Position numbers and translations under genes: made by a program | Assembly (NCBI RefSeq): GCF_047462415.1 | Contig: NZ_JANSJE010000011.1 | Span: 1 to 64,000, forward strand | Direction of reading: 5' to 3' | Origin: Thermostichus sp047462415 | Lineage (GTDB): Bacteria > Cyanobacteriota > Cyanobacteriia > Thermostichales > Thermostichaceae | Length of the DNA: 64,000 nucleotides | Notes under the pieces: model-generated | What the model saw: only the letters and a program-made list of their open reading frames with translations | Database searches by the model: none | Told to the model about the DNA's origin: nothing | In this document: positions 36,006 through 44,524 of the stretch, in pieces | Layout of the letters: the number at the start of each line of letters is the position of its first letter | Position numbering within the stretch: position 1 is the first letter of the stretch

Positions 36006-37346
36006 ATGCTGCAAGTTGAGGCCTTGGCCGAACAGGCGCAAAGCTGTGCCAAACGTTTGGGGATCCCCCAGTTTGATCTCTACGGAGCCGAGGTGGACGA
36101 GACCAGCGTGCAGGTGGAGCAGGGGGAGCCCCGTCAGGTAAAAGCCTCTCACCGCTGCAGTGTGACGGTGCGGGCCTGGAACGACCAGGGCCAGGTGGGG
36201 GTGACTTCCACCACCGCTGTGGACGAGGCAGGGCTGGAACTGGCTCTGCAGACGGCCTTGGAAGCCAGCCACTTCGGCGTGCGGGAACACGCACCCGAAT
36301 TGAGTCCAGAAGCGAAGCTGCCCATTCTCCAGCCCTGTAACGACAAAAGGCCGCTGGCGCTGGCCAGCGAGCTTCTGGAGCAACTGCTGGCCGCTGAGAA
36401 GGCTTTACTGGGATCCCATCCCGCCATCCAGGGGGTACCCTACAACGGCCTGGCCCAGCGGCAGATCGACCGCTTTTACCTCAACAGCGACCAGGCTCTG
36501 CGACAGGAGGGCCACACCCTGACCTCGGTCTTTCTCTACGGCAAGGCAGAACAGGAGGGTCGCAAACCCCGCAGCGCCGGCGCTATGCGGGTAGCCCGCA
36601 GCCTGGAGGAGTTGGATATCCAGGGCTGCGTCAAGGAAGCAGCCGAGAAACTCATCAGCCACCTGGAGTACGAGCGGATCCCTTCGGGGAAATACACAGT
36701 GGTTTTTTCCGGGGAAGCTTTTTTAAGCCTCTTGGGCGCTTTCTCCAATCTCTTCAACGCCCAAAACATCCTGGACAACCAAAGCCTGTCCACTCCCGAC
36801 TCACTGGGCAAGCAGATTGCCTCGCCGCTGCTCTCGGTGTGTGATGACGCCTTGCACCCTACCAACGTGAGCGCAATTAGCTTCGACGGTGAAGGCACTC
36901 CCACCCGCCGCGTTCCCCTCATCACCAATGGAGTTCTGACCCACTTTTTGCACAGCGCCGGCACCGCCAAACGCCTGGGGGCCCAGCCCACGGGACATGC
37001 CAATATCGGCGCCAAGGTGACGGTGGCGGCCCACTACTACCACGTCTTTGCCGGGGCTCCACCAGAGAGCACCTACGACCTGGCCACGGCTGAGAATGTG
37101 GTCTGGATTGACGAGCTGCAGGCTCTCCATGCCGGAGTCAAGCCTCTGCAGGGATCCTTTTCCCTGCCCTTTCAGGGCTGGTGGGTGCGCCAGGGAGAGC
37201 GCATCAGTATCGAGGCGGCAACGGTAGCGGGGGATTTTCTAGGACTCTTGCAGTCGATTTTCTACGTCGAGCCGGAGCCCCAAATCACCCCTGCTGGTTT
37301 GTGTCCTCGCATTTGGGTAGCCGATCTCTCCATCACCGGGCAGTAG
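36006..37346 (+). CDS. pmbA: TldE/PmbA-family metalloprotease subunit
   Basis: 446 residues of the TldE (PmbA) partner of TldD; this subunit lacks the HExxxH motif and shapes the active-site cavity. Recognisable strings are QFDLYGAEVDETSVQVEQGEPRQV at the N-terminus, NLFNAQNILDNQSLSTPDSLGKQI, DDALHPTNVSAISFDGEGTPTRR and ITNGVLTHFLHSAGTAKRLG. The ATG at 36006 has AAGGAG seven bases upstream. It follows the Rpn gene by 13 bp, and the MBL-fold gene starts 4 bp after its stop, so the four genes are probably one transcript with tldD. Confidence 0.95.
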   Translation: MLQVEALAEQAQSCAKRLGIPQFDLYGAEVDETSVQVEQGEPRQVKASHRCSVTVRAWNDQGQVGVTSTTAVDEAGLELALQTALEASHFGVREHAPELSPEAKLPILQPCNDKRPLALASELLEQLLAAEKALLGSHPAIQGVPYNGLAQRQIDRFYLNSDQALRQEGHTLTSVFLYGKAEQEGRKPRSAGAMRVARSLEELDIQGCVKEAAEKLISHLEYERIPSGKYTVVFSGEAFLSLLGAFSNLFNAQNILDNQSLSTPDSLGKQIASPLLSVCDDALHPTNVSAISFDGEGTPTRRVPLITNGVLTHFLHSAGTAKRLGAQPTGHANIGAKVTVAAHYYHVFAGAPPESTYDLATAENVVWIDELQALHAGVKPLQGSFSLPFQGWWVRQGERISIEAATVAGDFLGLLQSIFYVEPEPQITPAGLCPRIWVADLSITGQ

Positions 37347-37350
37347 CACC

Positions 37351-38148
37351 ATGAAACTCACCCGCATCGACCTCAACAGTTGGCTAATCCATACCCAGAC
37401 CCAGACTTTTCTGCTGGATCCGTGGCTGGTGGATCCCTTGGTGTTCTTTGGCCTGCCCTGGTTCATCCGCCTGGAGCACCGCCAGGTGCCGCCCTTCACA
37501 CCAGAAACCCTGCCCAAACTCGACGCCATCCTCCTCAGCCAGGGCCAGCCGGATCATTGCCACCCCCCCACCCTGCAGCGGCTGAACCGGCAGATCCCGG
37601 TTTTCGCTGCGCCGACAGCCGCCCGCGTGGCACGGAGCCTTGGCTTTAAGAGGGTGCAGGCCCTGGATCCCTGGCAGTCAGTGCAGTGGGGAGATCTGCG
37701 CATCACAGCGGTTCCGGGAGCACCTCTAGGGCCGGTGCGGGAGCTGGGCTTTTTGCTGGAGGAGCTGCCGACCCAGACGCGGCTTTACTACGAGCCCCAC
37801 CTCTCCCAACCGGATATCCGCCCGCGGCTGCAGCAGGAGTTTGCCCCCATCCACACCCTGCTGATCCCGGTGGTAGGCCAGATCTTTCCCCTCTTGGGCG
37901 AGGTGATCATGGGGCCGGAGCGGGCCCTGCAGGTGGTGGCCGCCCTGCGCCCACAGCAGGTGATTCCCACCGCTATGGGAGAGGTAGATTACCACGGCTG
38001 GTTTGCCGCCCAGATCCGCCCTCTGGGGAGCCTAGAGGAGTTCCGGGAAAAGCTGGGATCCCTGAACGCCGCCACTGGCCAATCCATCCGGCTGTGCTGT
38101 CCTGCCCCAGGGGAGACGGTATCCCTTCCCGCTGAGGTCAGAGCATGA
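37351..38148 (+). CDS. MBL-fold metallohydrolase-like protein with a degenerate metal site
   Basis: 265 residues with the UlaG-like beta-lactamase fold: an N-terminal LTRIDLNSWLIHTQTQTFLLDPWLV strand pattern and later PHLSQPDIRP and PTAMGEVDYHGW. Where active family members have HxHxDH, this protein has SQGQPDHCH, so the first histidines are lost and only D-H and a later His remain. It could be a low-activity enzyme or a structural relative. No signal peptide. It starts 4 bp after tldE and overlaps the DUF2358 gene by ATGA, so it is translationally coupled. Confidence 0.85.
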   Translation: MKLTRIDLNSWLIHTQTQTFLLDPWLVDPLVFFGLPWFIRLEHRQVPPFTPETLPKLDAILLSQGQPDHCHPPTLQRLNRQIPVFAAPTAARVARSLGFKRVQALDPWQSVQWGDLRITAVPGAPLGPVRELGFLLEELPTQTRLYYEPHLSQPDIRPRLQQEFAPIHTLLIPVVGQIFPLLGEVIMGPERALQVVAALRPQQVIPTAMGEVDYHGWFAAQIRPLGSLEEFREKLGSLNAATGQSIRLCCPAPGETVSLPAEVRA

Positions 38149-38570
38149 GCCACCCTTCTCAGCCCAGCCTCGACCTGGTGGCCATCCTGCGGGCCGATTA
38201 CGCCCGCTTTCCTCGGGATCAAACCTACTCCATCTACGACCCCCAGGTTTATTTCCGGGATCCCCTCAACGAGTTTCGCGGCCTGGATCGCTATCGAGCT
38301 ATGATCGCCAGCCTAGAGCGCTGGCTGCAGGATATCCATCTTGAGCTGCACGACATCCACCAGAGCGGCAACCACATCCGCAGCGAGTGGACGCTGAGGG
38401 GATCCCTGTCTTTTTTGCCCTGGCGTCCCCGCCTGTGCATCCCCGGCTGGACAGAGATGCGGCTTAACCCCGCAGGTCTCATCGAATCCCACGTTGACTA
38501 CTGGCGCTGCTCCCGCTGGAAGGTGATGCGGCAAATGTTTCGGCCTGGGGATGCCAAAGGATCCTCTTAG
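38145..38570 (+). CDS. DUF2358 protein
   Basis: 141 residues of a family shared by cyanobacteria and plants. The string LRADYARFPRDQTYSIYDPQVYFRDPLNEFRGLDRY and the later WTEMRLNPAGLIESHVDYWRCS are typical of its SnoaL/NTF2-like cone fold. No catalytic role is established, although plant members are plastid proteins. The ATG overlaps the MBL gene stop (ATGA), so translation is coupled. It ends 73 bp before tRNA-Ser and is the last gene of the tldD-rpn-tldE-MBL run. Confidence 0.88.
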   Translation: MSHPSQPSLDLVAILRADYARFPRDQTYSIYDPQVYFRDPLNEFRGLDRYRAMIASLERWLQDIHLELHDIHQSGNHIRSEWTLRGSLSFLPWRPRLCIPGWTEMRLNPAGLIESHVDYWRCSRWKVMRQMFRPGDAKGSS

Positions 38571-38642
38571 TGACCGCCATCCTTTGCTAGGATCACAAAG
38601 CTGACTTTTTAGCTCTGCTGGAAAGTCATTAATCTGTGCGCT

Positions 38643-38727
38643 GGAGAGATGGCCGAGTGGTCGAAGGCGCAGCACTGGAAATGCTGTGTGGGGCAACTCA
38701 CCGTGGGTTCGAATCCCACTCTCTCCG
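38643..38727 (+). tRNA. tRNA-Ser (GGA)
   Basis: An 85-nt class II tRNA. The acceptor GGAGAGA pairs with UCUCUCC and has discriminator G. The anticodon arm GCACUGGAAAUGC has anticodon GGA. A long variable arm follows (GUGUGGGGCAACUCACC), and the T-arm is GUGGGUUCGAAUCCCAC. CCA is not encoded. Confidence 0.97.
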
Positions 38728-39065
38728 TTATCAGGTAGTCCACTGGTATCCACCCAAGTCCAGAAAGTTCTTATCTGGTGAGGCTTCTGGGCTTTTTGGT
38801 GTCCAGGGAAGTCTGGCCAAGTCCACTGAGATCCAGGCTACAGTGGGACACGGCAAGCGGGGTCGGGCATGGACCTAACGGAGTTGGCCATCAGAAGTGC
38901 CAAACCCAGTTCGAGCTCTGCACAACCAATGCCACTGATCCAAACCTCATTGTCAGCTTCATCGGACGGATCCCTGATTCAATGTAGTCAATTTCTTCTC
39001 TTCTTGGATTAGCCAACATTTAGCGTAAAGTTTAGCTCTACGAATTAGTTAATGTATAGTTCGGG
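38728..39065. other. 338-bp region without a clear gene, GC falling from left to right
   Basis: Between tRNA-Ser and the orphan ORF. I find no open frame with a ribosome site and no second copy of the tRNA 3' end that would mark an attachment site. From about 38990 the sequence becomes AT-rich (TTAGCGTAAAGTTTAGCTC and similar), in contrast to the rest of the window. Confidence 0.6.
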
Positions 39066-39611
39066 TTACCTTCCTCTCGTCAGTCTTTCAATCAGAACAT
39101 CTATTGATCCGACGCAATGATGGTTTGCTGGAATGGAGTAATACTTTTCTTCTGCTCCACGAATTTTAGGGTTAACGATTGGAAACTCTCCATCTTGCAA
39201 GGCATTAAAAAATTCAGTGTCGAGCGCTACCGTACGTAACAAGTCGTTCCGAGGCAAGTGATGCACTAACCAAACCTCATGTTCTCCTTCTCTTTTTCTT
39301 TGAGCATTTTGAACCTTGTCAGGTCTAATCCACAGAGGCTGATATTCGTCGACCGAGGTTGTCAATGGCCCAGTAATTTCAAGGTACACGTTTGTTCCAA
39401 CGACAAAGATATCTGGATCACCTTTCTCGTGACCATGCTGTGTTGCGTTCCCAGGTAGGTACTCTGACTGGCCTGTCCCTAAACCTCTAAATTCAACTTG
39501 AATTCTGCCATCAGACATAGACTCCAGAAGCTTTGCAACCTTATGCTCTCGCTTTGCAGACTCCTCCCAGGAATGTTTGTACTTATCTTTCCAATAGTTG
39601 AAGTCAGGCAC
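39066..39611 (-). CDS. Orphan protein, possible PD-(D/E)XK-like core, function unknown
   Basis: 181 residues, encoded in lower-GC DNA than any neighbour. I do not recognise the family. The sequence opens FNYWKDKYKHSWEESAKREHKVAKLLES (helical, charged), then has KGDPDIFVVGTNVYLEITGP. That resembles the acidic-strand-turn-strand core of PD-(D/E)XK nucleases, but with Thr where the catalytic Lys is expected. Later KVQNAQRKREGEHEVWLVHHLPR contains lysines that could substitute. No membrane segment. GTG start at 39611 with AGGTGAG upstream. Composition and position next to tRNA-Ser suggest transfer. The nuclease reading is a guess from one motif. Confidence 0.7.
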   Translation of the reverse strand: MPDFNYWKDKYKHSWEESAKREHKVAKLLESMSDGRIQVEFRGLGTGQSEYLPGNATQHGHEKGDPDIFVVGTNVYLEITGPLTTSVDEYQPLWIRPDKVQNAQRKREGEHEVWLVHHLPRNDLLRTVALDTEFFNALQDGEFPIVNPKIRGAEEKYYSIPANHHCVGSIDVLIERLTRGR

Positions 39612-39840
39612 GTTGTACTCACCTCATTTTCTTAACTCTGATAAAGCCCAAAGGCTTTTTTCCCAGATAGAGTATCATCCATGAACACCCCTGGAATCTG
39701 TCCAGCAGCTCAATCACTTCTGAAGACTTTGAAGTATGATTACACTGGGGTTGGTCAAAAGGTTAGCAGCTAGGCTTTCTGCAAACAGTGGCATAGCTAC
39801 ACTTGTGTCCCTGAAAAAGAGAAAGTCAGTAATTCTAGTT
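39612..39840. other. AT-rich spacer with a hairpin-plus-T-run terminator
   Basis: 229 bp upstream of the orphan ORF. AAAGCCCAAAGGCTTTTTT (about 39644-39662) is a six-pair hairpin followed by T residues on the plus strand, a plausible intrinsic terminator for rightward transcription. The rest shows no gene. Confidence 0.5.
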
Positions 39841-42252
39841 CTAGATCAGCTCGCTGACCGGGAAGCGATCCAGCATCTTTTGGGCTTCGCGGGCATTTTC
39901 CCGCAACTCTGACGGCAGATGGGGGACATAGGGGATCTGAGAAAGCAAATCCAACGTGCGACGGATCAGGCGCACCAAGTCGCCGGCATCCAGGTTGGTA
40001 CTGGCCTCTAAGGTTTTCCAAGGAGTCCCTTGCGCCCAGTGTTCCACGATCCCGGCCAAGCTGGGCTCAAACCCAATCGGCACATGAAACACCTGGTGTT
40101 GCCGCTGGCTGCGGAACAGTTGCCGCCGCAGGCCCCGTAACCCATGCAACACATCCTCCACCAGCCCCGAGGTGCGCAGCCGGCTGTAGGTACCTGAACG
40201 GGGAGGCTCTGAAACCAAGGCAGCCACAACTCCGGCCAGATGATGAGGAGCACAGCCTTGACATTCCCCAGAGAGCAGAGCCAGCGCCAGCCAGAGCTCG
40301 TTATCCCCTCGCAGAGCGGCCACCACCTCTCCGCTGGCGGTAGGTTGATACTCCCGCAGACAGTCGAACTCCTGCAACACCCCCACCAAGGCCATAAATT
40401 GCTGCCAGCGCAACTCCTGCACCGAATCGCTTTGCCGCTCCAGATGCTCAAGGCGCTTGAGCAAGCGCTGCCGTTTTTCTCGTAGGCCCAGCAGTTTTTT
40501 CCCCACTTGGTGGGCGGGATTCTCTCGGATTTGAGCTTCCAGGGCGCGGATCTTTTCCTCTTGGGCTTGGATGTGGGGAAAAGCCAACAGGCGCAGGGTG
40601 GGATCCGGCTCGGCTTCTCGCTGTTTGAGTAGGTAGCGCAAGATGCGCCGTTCTTCCCGCCGCTGCGCCTGCATTTTCTCATAGCGGGCGATATCTTCAG
40701 CAGAAATATCTCCCAGGAGGCGGTCGATCTCTTCCAGCTCGGCGCGCGTCTGCTGCAGTTCTTGTTGTTCGGGCAGCTTTTGCAGCGAGAGCAAATACTG
40801 GCCAAAGCTGCGGTTAATGAGATCCCGCGCCGCTTCCAAAGAGTGCTTTTGCAGCAGGTTCAGCACCATGCCATAGGTGGGGGTAAACTGGCTCACCAAG
40901 GGATCCGCCCCCGCCGTGGCCAGCCGCGCCGCCTCTTGCGCCCCTTCAAAAGGCGATTGCAAGGTCACCACATGCCCGATCACATCTTTGCCCCGTCGCC
41001 CGGCCCGGCCCGACATTTGCATAAACTCAGAGGCGGTCAAGAGGCGGTGGCCGTTATCGGTGCGCTTGGAAAGAGAAGAGATGACCGTGGTGCGGGCGGG
41101 CATGTTGATCCCGGCGGCCAAGGTCTCGGTGGCGAAGACCAGCTTCACCAATCCCTGCTGAAACAGGTGCTCCACCAAGCCCTTCCAGGCGGGCAACATG
41201 CCGGCATGGTGGGCGGCAATACCCCGGTAGAGGGCATCCAGTTGATCCCGACGCACAGCTTCCGGCGTTTCCCGGCAAAAGCAGTCGATCTGCTCGGCCA
41301 ACTGCTGCCGTTCTGCCTCGCTGGCGACTAAGTCCAAGTTCCCCACACCGGCCACCGCCAGGTCGCAACCTTTGCGGCTGAAAATGAAATAGATGGCCGG
41401 CAACATATCTCGCTGGCGCAAGTTTTCCACCACCTGCACCATATCTGGCACCCCCCCATAGGAGGACTGGCCGGACTTGGAGGGTTTGCTTTTTAGGCGG
41501 CGATTGCGAACCCACTGGCCCGACTCCGTTTGCTCCAGCAGGGGGAACAGTCCTTTGCGATTGGCAAAGTGAAATTGCAGCGGCACCGGGCGATGGCTGG
41601 AGTCGATCAGGCGGGTGGGACCATGCACCTGGTTCATCCAGTCGGCGAGCTGGTCGCTGTTGGCCAGGGTGGCCGAAAGGGCGATGAGCTGGATTGTGGG
41701 GGGGCAATAGATGATCGCTTCTTCCCAGACGGTGCCCCGCTGCTGGTCGTTCATGTAGTGGCATTCGTCCAGGATCACCGCCTGCACATCCCGCAAGGGA
41801 TCCCGGTTCAGGGCCTCCGCATCCTCCCAAGGTTCCATCTCACTGACGTAGGCCCCTCTCTGAACCGCCAGAGAGAGCGGCGTGCCGTAGAGCATGTTGC
41901 GGAAGATCTCGGTGGTCATCACCAAGATCGGCGCCTCCCGGTTGATGGAGATGTCGCCGGTGAGGAGGCCAACCCGCTCCGGGCCGAATTGCTGGCCGAA
42001 ATCGCGAAACTTTTGGTTGGAAAGAGCCTTCAGAGGGGTTGTATAAAAAGCCCGCTTGCCCTGGGACAAGGCCCGATAGATAGCATATTCTCCGATCAGG
42101 GTCTTGCCGGATCCAGTGGGAGCACAGACCACCACCGATTCCCCTGCCGCCAGAACCTGAATGGCCCGGATCTGAAATTCGTCCAGCTCGAAGGGGAAAA
42201 GCTGCCGCAACTCGTCCAGCAAATCGGTTGCCGGGGAGAGAAGCGCATTCAT
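39841..42252 (-). CDS. Ski2/Mtr4-like DExH-box RNA helicase
   Basis: About 803 residues. The helicase motifs are all present: Q-motif region FELDEFQIRAIQVL, motif I APTGSGKTLIGEY, motif Ia TTPLKALSNQK, motif II DECHYMND, motif III LSATLANSDQLADW and motif VI QMSGRAGRRG. The C-terminal region (about residues 480-803) has the arch or DSHCT-type helical domain. Cyanobacterial and plastid homologues (ISE2 type) act in RNA processing and group II intron splicing or decay. The ATG at 42252 is chosen; a TTG at 42294 would add 14 residues. Divergent from trpG. Confidence 0.92.
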   Translation of the reverse strand: MNALLSPATDLLDELRQLFPFELDEFQIRAIQVLAAGESVVVCAPTGSGKTLIGEYAIYRALSQGKRAFYTTPLKALSNQKFRDFGQQFGPERVGLLTGDISINREAPILVMTTEIFRNMLYGTPLSLAVQRGAYVSEMEPWEDAEALNRDPLRDVQAVILDECHYMNDQQRGTVWEEAIIYCPPTIQLIALSATLANSDQLADWMNQVHGPTRLIDSSHRPVPLQFHFANRKGLFPLLEQTESGQWVRNRRLKSKPSKSGQSSYGGVPDMVQVVENLRQRDMLPAIYFIFSRKGCDLAVAGVGNLDLVASEAERQQLAEQIDCFCRETPEAVRRDQLDALYRGIAAHHAGMLPAWKGLVEHLFQQGLVKLVFATETLAAGINMPARTTVISSLSKRTDNGHRLLTASEFMQMSGRAGRRGKDVIGHVVTLQSPFEGAQEAARLATAGADPLVSQFTPTYGMVLNLLQKHSLEAARDLINRSFGQYLLSLQKLPEQQELQQTRAELEEIDRLLGDISAEDIARYEKMQAQRREERRILRYLLKQREAEPDPTLRLLAFPHIQAQEEKIRALEAQIRENPAHQVGKKLLGLREKRQRLLKRLEHLERQSDSVQELRWQQFMALVGVLQEFDCLREYQPTASGEVVAALRGDNELWLALALLSGECQGCAPHHLAGVVAALVSEPPRSGTYSRLRTSGLVEDVLHGLRGLRRQLFRSQRQHQVFHVPIGFEPSLAGIVEHWAQGTPWKTLEASTNLDAGDLVRLIRRTLDLLSQIPYVPHLPSELRENAREAQKMLDRFPVSELI

Positions 42253-42423
42253 GGGATCCAAGAAGTCGGCATTGACATCTGGAAAGCCAGCCAACTCGCT
42301 GCTGCTTATGTGTTATACCTTCCAGAATACAAGCTTCCTCAGGGTATTGGCTCTAAATGCCGAGCCGAGGGTTAGCAGCCTCCTGGGCAATGATAAAATG
42401 GGGTCTCGTCGCCGGATGCTATC

Positions 42424-43059
42424 GTGCTGGTCGTTATTGACAACTACGACAGCTTTACCTATAACCTGGTGCAATACCTGGGGGAACTGGGGGCGCAGGT
42501 GCGGGTTTTTCGCAATGACCAGCTCTCGGTTGCCGAGCTGTGCCAGCTACAGCCAGAGGGGGTGGTCATTTCCCCCGGGCCGGGACGGCCAGAGGATGCT
42601 GGCATCTCGCTGGAGCTGATTCGGGAGCTGGGGCCAAGGCTGCCCATTCTGGGCGTCTGCCTGGGCCACCAGTGCATCGGCCAGGTCTACGGTGGCCAGA
42701 TCGTGCGCGCCTCTGAGTTGATGCACGGCAAAACTTCCCTGATTTACCACCAAGGGGTGGGGGTGTTTGAGGGGCTAAGCCGGCCTTTTGCGGCAACTCG
42801 CTACCACAGCTTGGTCATTGAGCCCTCCACCTGTCCTGAAGAGCTAGAGGTGACGGCTCAAACGGACAGTGGGATCATCATGGGGGTGCGCCACCGCCGC
42901 TATCCTCACGTTCAGGGGGTGCAGTTTCACCCAGAAAGCATCTTGACCCTGGAGGGCAAGCGCCTGTTGGGCAACTTCCTGCGCCTGGCTCAGCTCCATG
43001 TCTCGGGATCGTCCCAGCCAGCGGCTGCCGCCGTCGCGTCAGGGATCCCGTGCCCATGA
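42424..43059 (+). CDS. trpG: Anthranilate/aminodeoxychorismate synthase glutamine amidotransferase subunit
   Basis: 211 residues of a class I glutamine amidotransferase. The Cys nucleophile lies in LGVCLGHQCIG, the oxyanion region in SPGPGRPEDAG, and the His-Glu pair in VQFHPESILT. The N-terminal IDNYDSFTYNLVQYLGELGA is typical of TrpG/PabA. It supplies ammonia to TrpE and possibly to PabB, as in many bacteria with a single shared subunit. Starts with GTG at 42424. Its last four bases overlap the ATG of the next gene (ATGA), so the following MBL-fold protein is translationally coupled to it. Confidence 0.93.
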   Translation: MLVVIDNYDSFTYNLVQYLGELGAQVRVFRNDQLSVAELCQLQPEGVVISPGPGRPEDAGISLELIRELGPRLPILGVCLGHQCIGQVYGGQIVRASELMHGKTSLIYHQGVGVFEGLSRPFAATRYHSLVIEPSTCPEELEVTAQTDSGIIMGVRHRRYPHVQGVQFHPESILTLEGKRLLGNFLRLAQLHVSGSSQPAAAAVASGIPCP

Positions 43060-43829
43060 AGCGTCGCCAGCTTTTGCAAGCCAGCGCCAGCCTGGTGGGA
43101 TCCCTCGCCGTAGGGGGTCAATGGGCGGTTGCCCAAACGGCCCCTTTCCCAGGGGGATCCCTGGAGTTCACCTCCCAGAGCCTGCAACTGACCTGGCTGC
43201 ACCACAGTTGCGTTTTGTTCGAGGGGGAGGGCAAGCGCTTTCTGGTCAACCCCTTTCGGCCTGGGGGCTGTACAGCCGGCTACCCTGCTCCCAGCGTTAA
43301 TGCCGATCTGGTGCTGCTCAGCAGCCGCCTTCTCGACGAAGGGGCCCTGGACGTCGTGCCCGGCAACCCCAGGGTGTTGTTTCAGCCCGGGGACTACGTC
43401 ATCGATGGGATCCGCGTGCAGGGGGTGCGCATGCCGCGGGGCCCCCGCTTTGGCCTCAACGTGGGCTGGCGCTGGCGCATGGCCGGGATCGACATTGTCC
43501 ATTTGGGGGGGGCCCTGCAGCCCATTGGCCGGGAACAGTACATCCTGCTGGCTCGCCCTGACCTCTTGCTGGTGCCGGTGGGGGGTGGGCCGAAAAACTA
43601 CGATCCCGCCGGGGCCAAGGCAGCCATCGAAGCGCTGCAGCCCAAGTTGGTCATCCCGACTATGTATCGCACCGCCGCCGAGGCGTCCCAATGCGAGCTG
43701 CAACCTTTAGAAGCGTTTTTGCGCCTCTTTCCCGCTGCTGCCGCGCAACCTGCCCTCAGCAACCCGTTGCTGCTTTCGGCCCAGGCCCTGCCCAGCCAAG
43801 GGATTGCCATCCTGTTCTTTGAGGAGTAG
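43056..43829 (+). CDS. Exported MBL-fold-like protein lacking the metal-binding motif
   Basis: 257 residues. The N-terminus MKRRQLLQASASLVGSLAVGG has a twin-arginine-like RR and a hydrophobic run ending WAVAQT, probably a Tat or Sec signal. The body has the UlaG-like pattern (LTWLHHSCVLFEGEGKRFLVNPF, LLVPVGGGPKNYDPAGAK, VIPTMYR), but HxHxDH is absent; LLSSRLLDEGALD stands in its place. It is likely an inactive or highly diverged relative of the MBL-fold protein at 37351. Starts inside the trpG stop (ATGA) and precedes the ankyrin gene by 4 bp. Confidence 0.8.
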   Translation: MKRRQLLQASASLVGSLAVGGQWAVAQTAPFPGGSLEFTSQSLQLTWLHHSCVLFEGEGKRFLVNPFRPGGCTAGYPAPSVNADLVLLSSRLLDEGALDVVPGNPRVLFQPGDYVIDGIRVQGVRMPRGPRFGLNVGWRWRMAGIDIVHLGGALQPIGREQYILLARPDLLLVPVGGGPKNYDPAGAKAAIEALQPKLVIPTMYRTAAEASQCELQPLEAFLRLFPAAAAQPALSNPLLLSAQALPSQGIAILFFEE

Positions 43830-43833
43830 GGCC

Positions 43834-44382
43834 ATGGAGCGTAGGTGGTGGGCTGTGGGTGTCGGGCTGGGATCCCTGCTGCTGGGAGGGCTGGGGGTCT
43901 ACGGGTACTCCCTGCCAGAAGATCCTCAAGTCCTGGCCACCGCCAACCCGCTGCGGCTGCAACTGGCTCTCTGGCTGGGGAAAGACGCCAATGTCGTCGA
44001 GGAGCGGGGCAAGACGGCTCTGTTCTTCGTCGAAAGCGGCCTCAACACCCGCCTTTTGCTGGCCGCTGGGGCGGATCCCAACCGGTTAGATCGCGGCGGA
44101 GCCAGCCCCCTGCACCAAGCTGCCCGCCTGGGCAATCCTGAAGTGACCAAGGCTTTGCTCGAGGGAGGTGCCGAAGTGAACGCCCGCTTCGGGGCCGGCG
44201 GCCTGCCCCTGCATTTTGCCGCTTGGTCGGGCAACCCCGCGGTGGTGCGGCTGCTGCTGGAGCATGGCTCCGAGATTGACGAGCCGGACGGCTACGGCCT
44301 TACCCCCCTGCGCATTGCCCAGGACATGAGGCGCTGGGAAGCTGCGATTCTGCTCTCCCAATGGCCCCGCCCCGAACCATAA
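43834..44382 (+). CDS. Membrane-anchored ankyrin-repeat protein
   Basis: 182 residues. An N-terminal hydrophobic helix (WWAVGVGLGSLLLGGLGVYGY) is followed by about four ankyrin repeats: GKTALFFVESGLNTRLLLAAGADPNRL, GASPLHQAARLGNPEVTKALLEGGAEVN, GGLPLHFAAWSGNPAVVRLLLEHGSEID and GLTPLRIAQ. The repeats probably mediate protein binding outside the cytoplasmic membrane, or in the cytoplasm if the helix is a reverse anchor. The ATG at 43834 has GAGGAG upstream. It is third in the trpG-MBL-ankyrin run (gap 4 bp). The binding partner is unknown. Confidence 0.88.
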   Translation: MERRWWAVGVGLGSLLLGGLGVYGYSLPEDPQVLATANPLRLQLALWLGKDANVVEERGKTALFFVESGLNTRLLLAAGADPNRLDRGGASPLHQAARLGNPEVTKALLEGGAEVNARFGAGGLPLHFAAWSGNPAVVRLLLEHGSEIDEPDGYGLTPLRIAQDMRRWEAAILLSQWPRPEP

Positions 44383-44405
44383 GGACAATCGCTGACCCTC
44401 AGCAA

Positions 44406-44435
44406 CCCCTCTCTCCTTGTGTTGGGAGTGGGGGG
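44406..44435. repeat. Degenerate copy of the palindromic G-rich repeat
   Basis: CCCCTCTCTCCTTGTGTTGGGAGTGGGGGG keeps the alternation of C-rich and G-rich halves but has several mismatches. It lies between the convergent ankyrin and deoxyhypusine-synthase-like genes. Confidence 0.5.
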
Positions 44436-44524
44436 CGAAATGTCTTCATCCCGTTTGAAACAGCTGTACCTTCCCCTGGCTGCCGCTCCAGGGACGACCG
44501 AGCGGGAGGTGCCCTGAGACGGCC

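Noticed and set aside
38643..39840. Integrated element with tRNA-Ser as attachment site
   Set aside because: I found no repeat of the tRNA 3' end and no integrase, so I report only an unusual composition and not an element.
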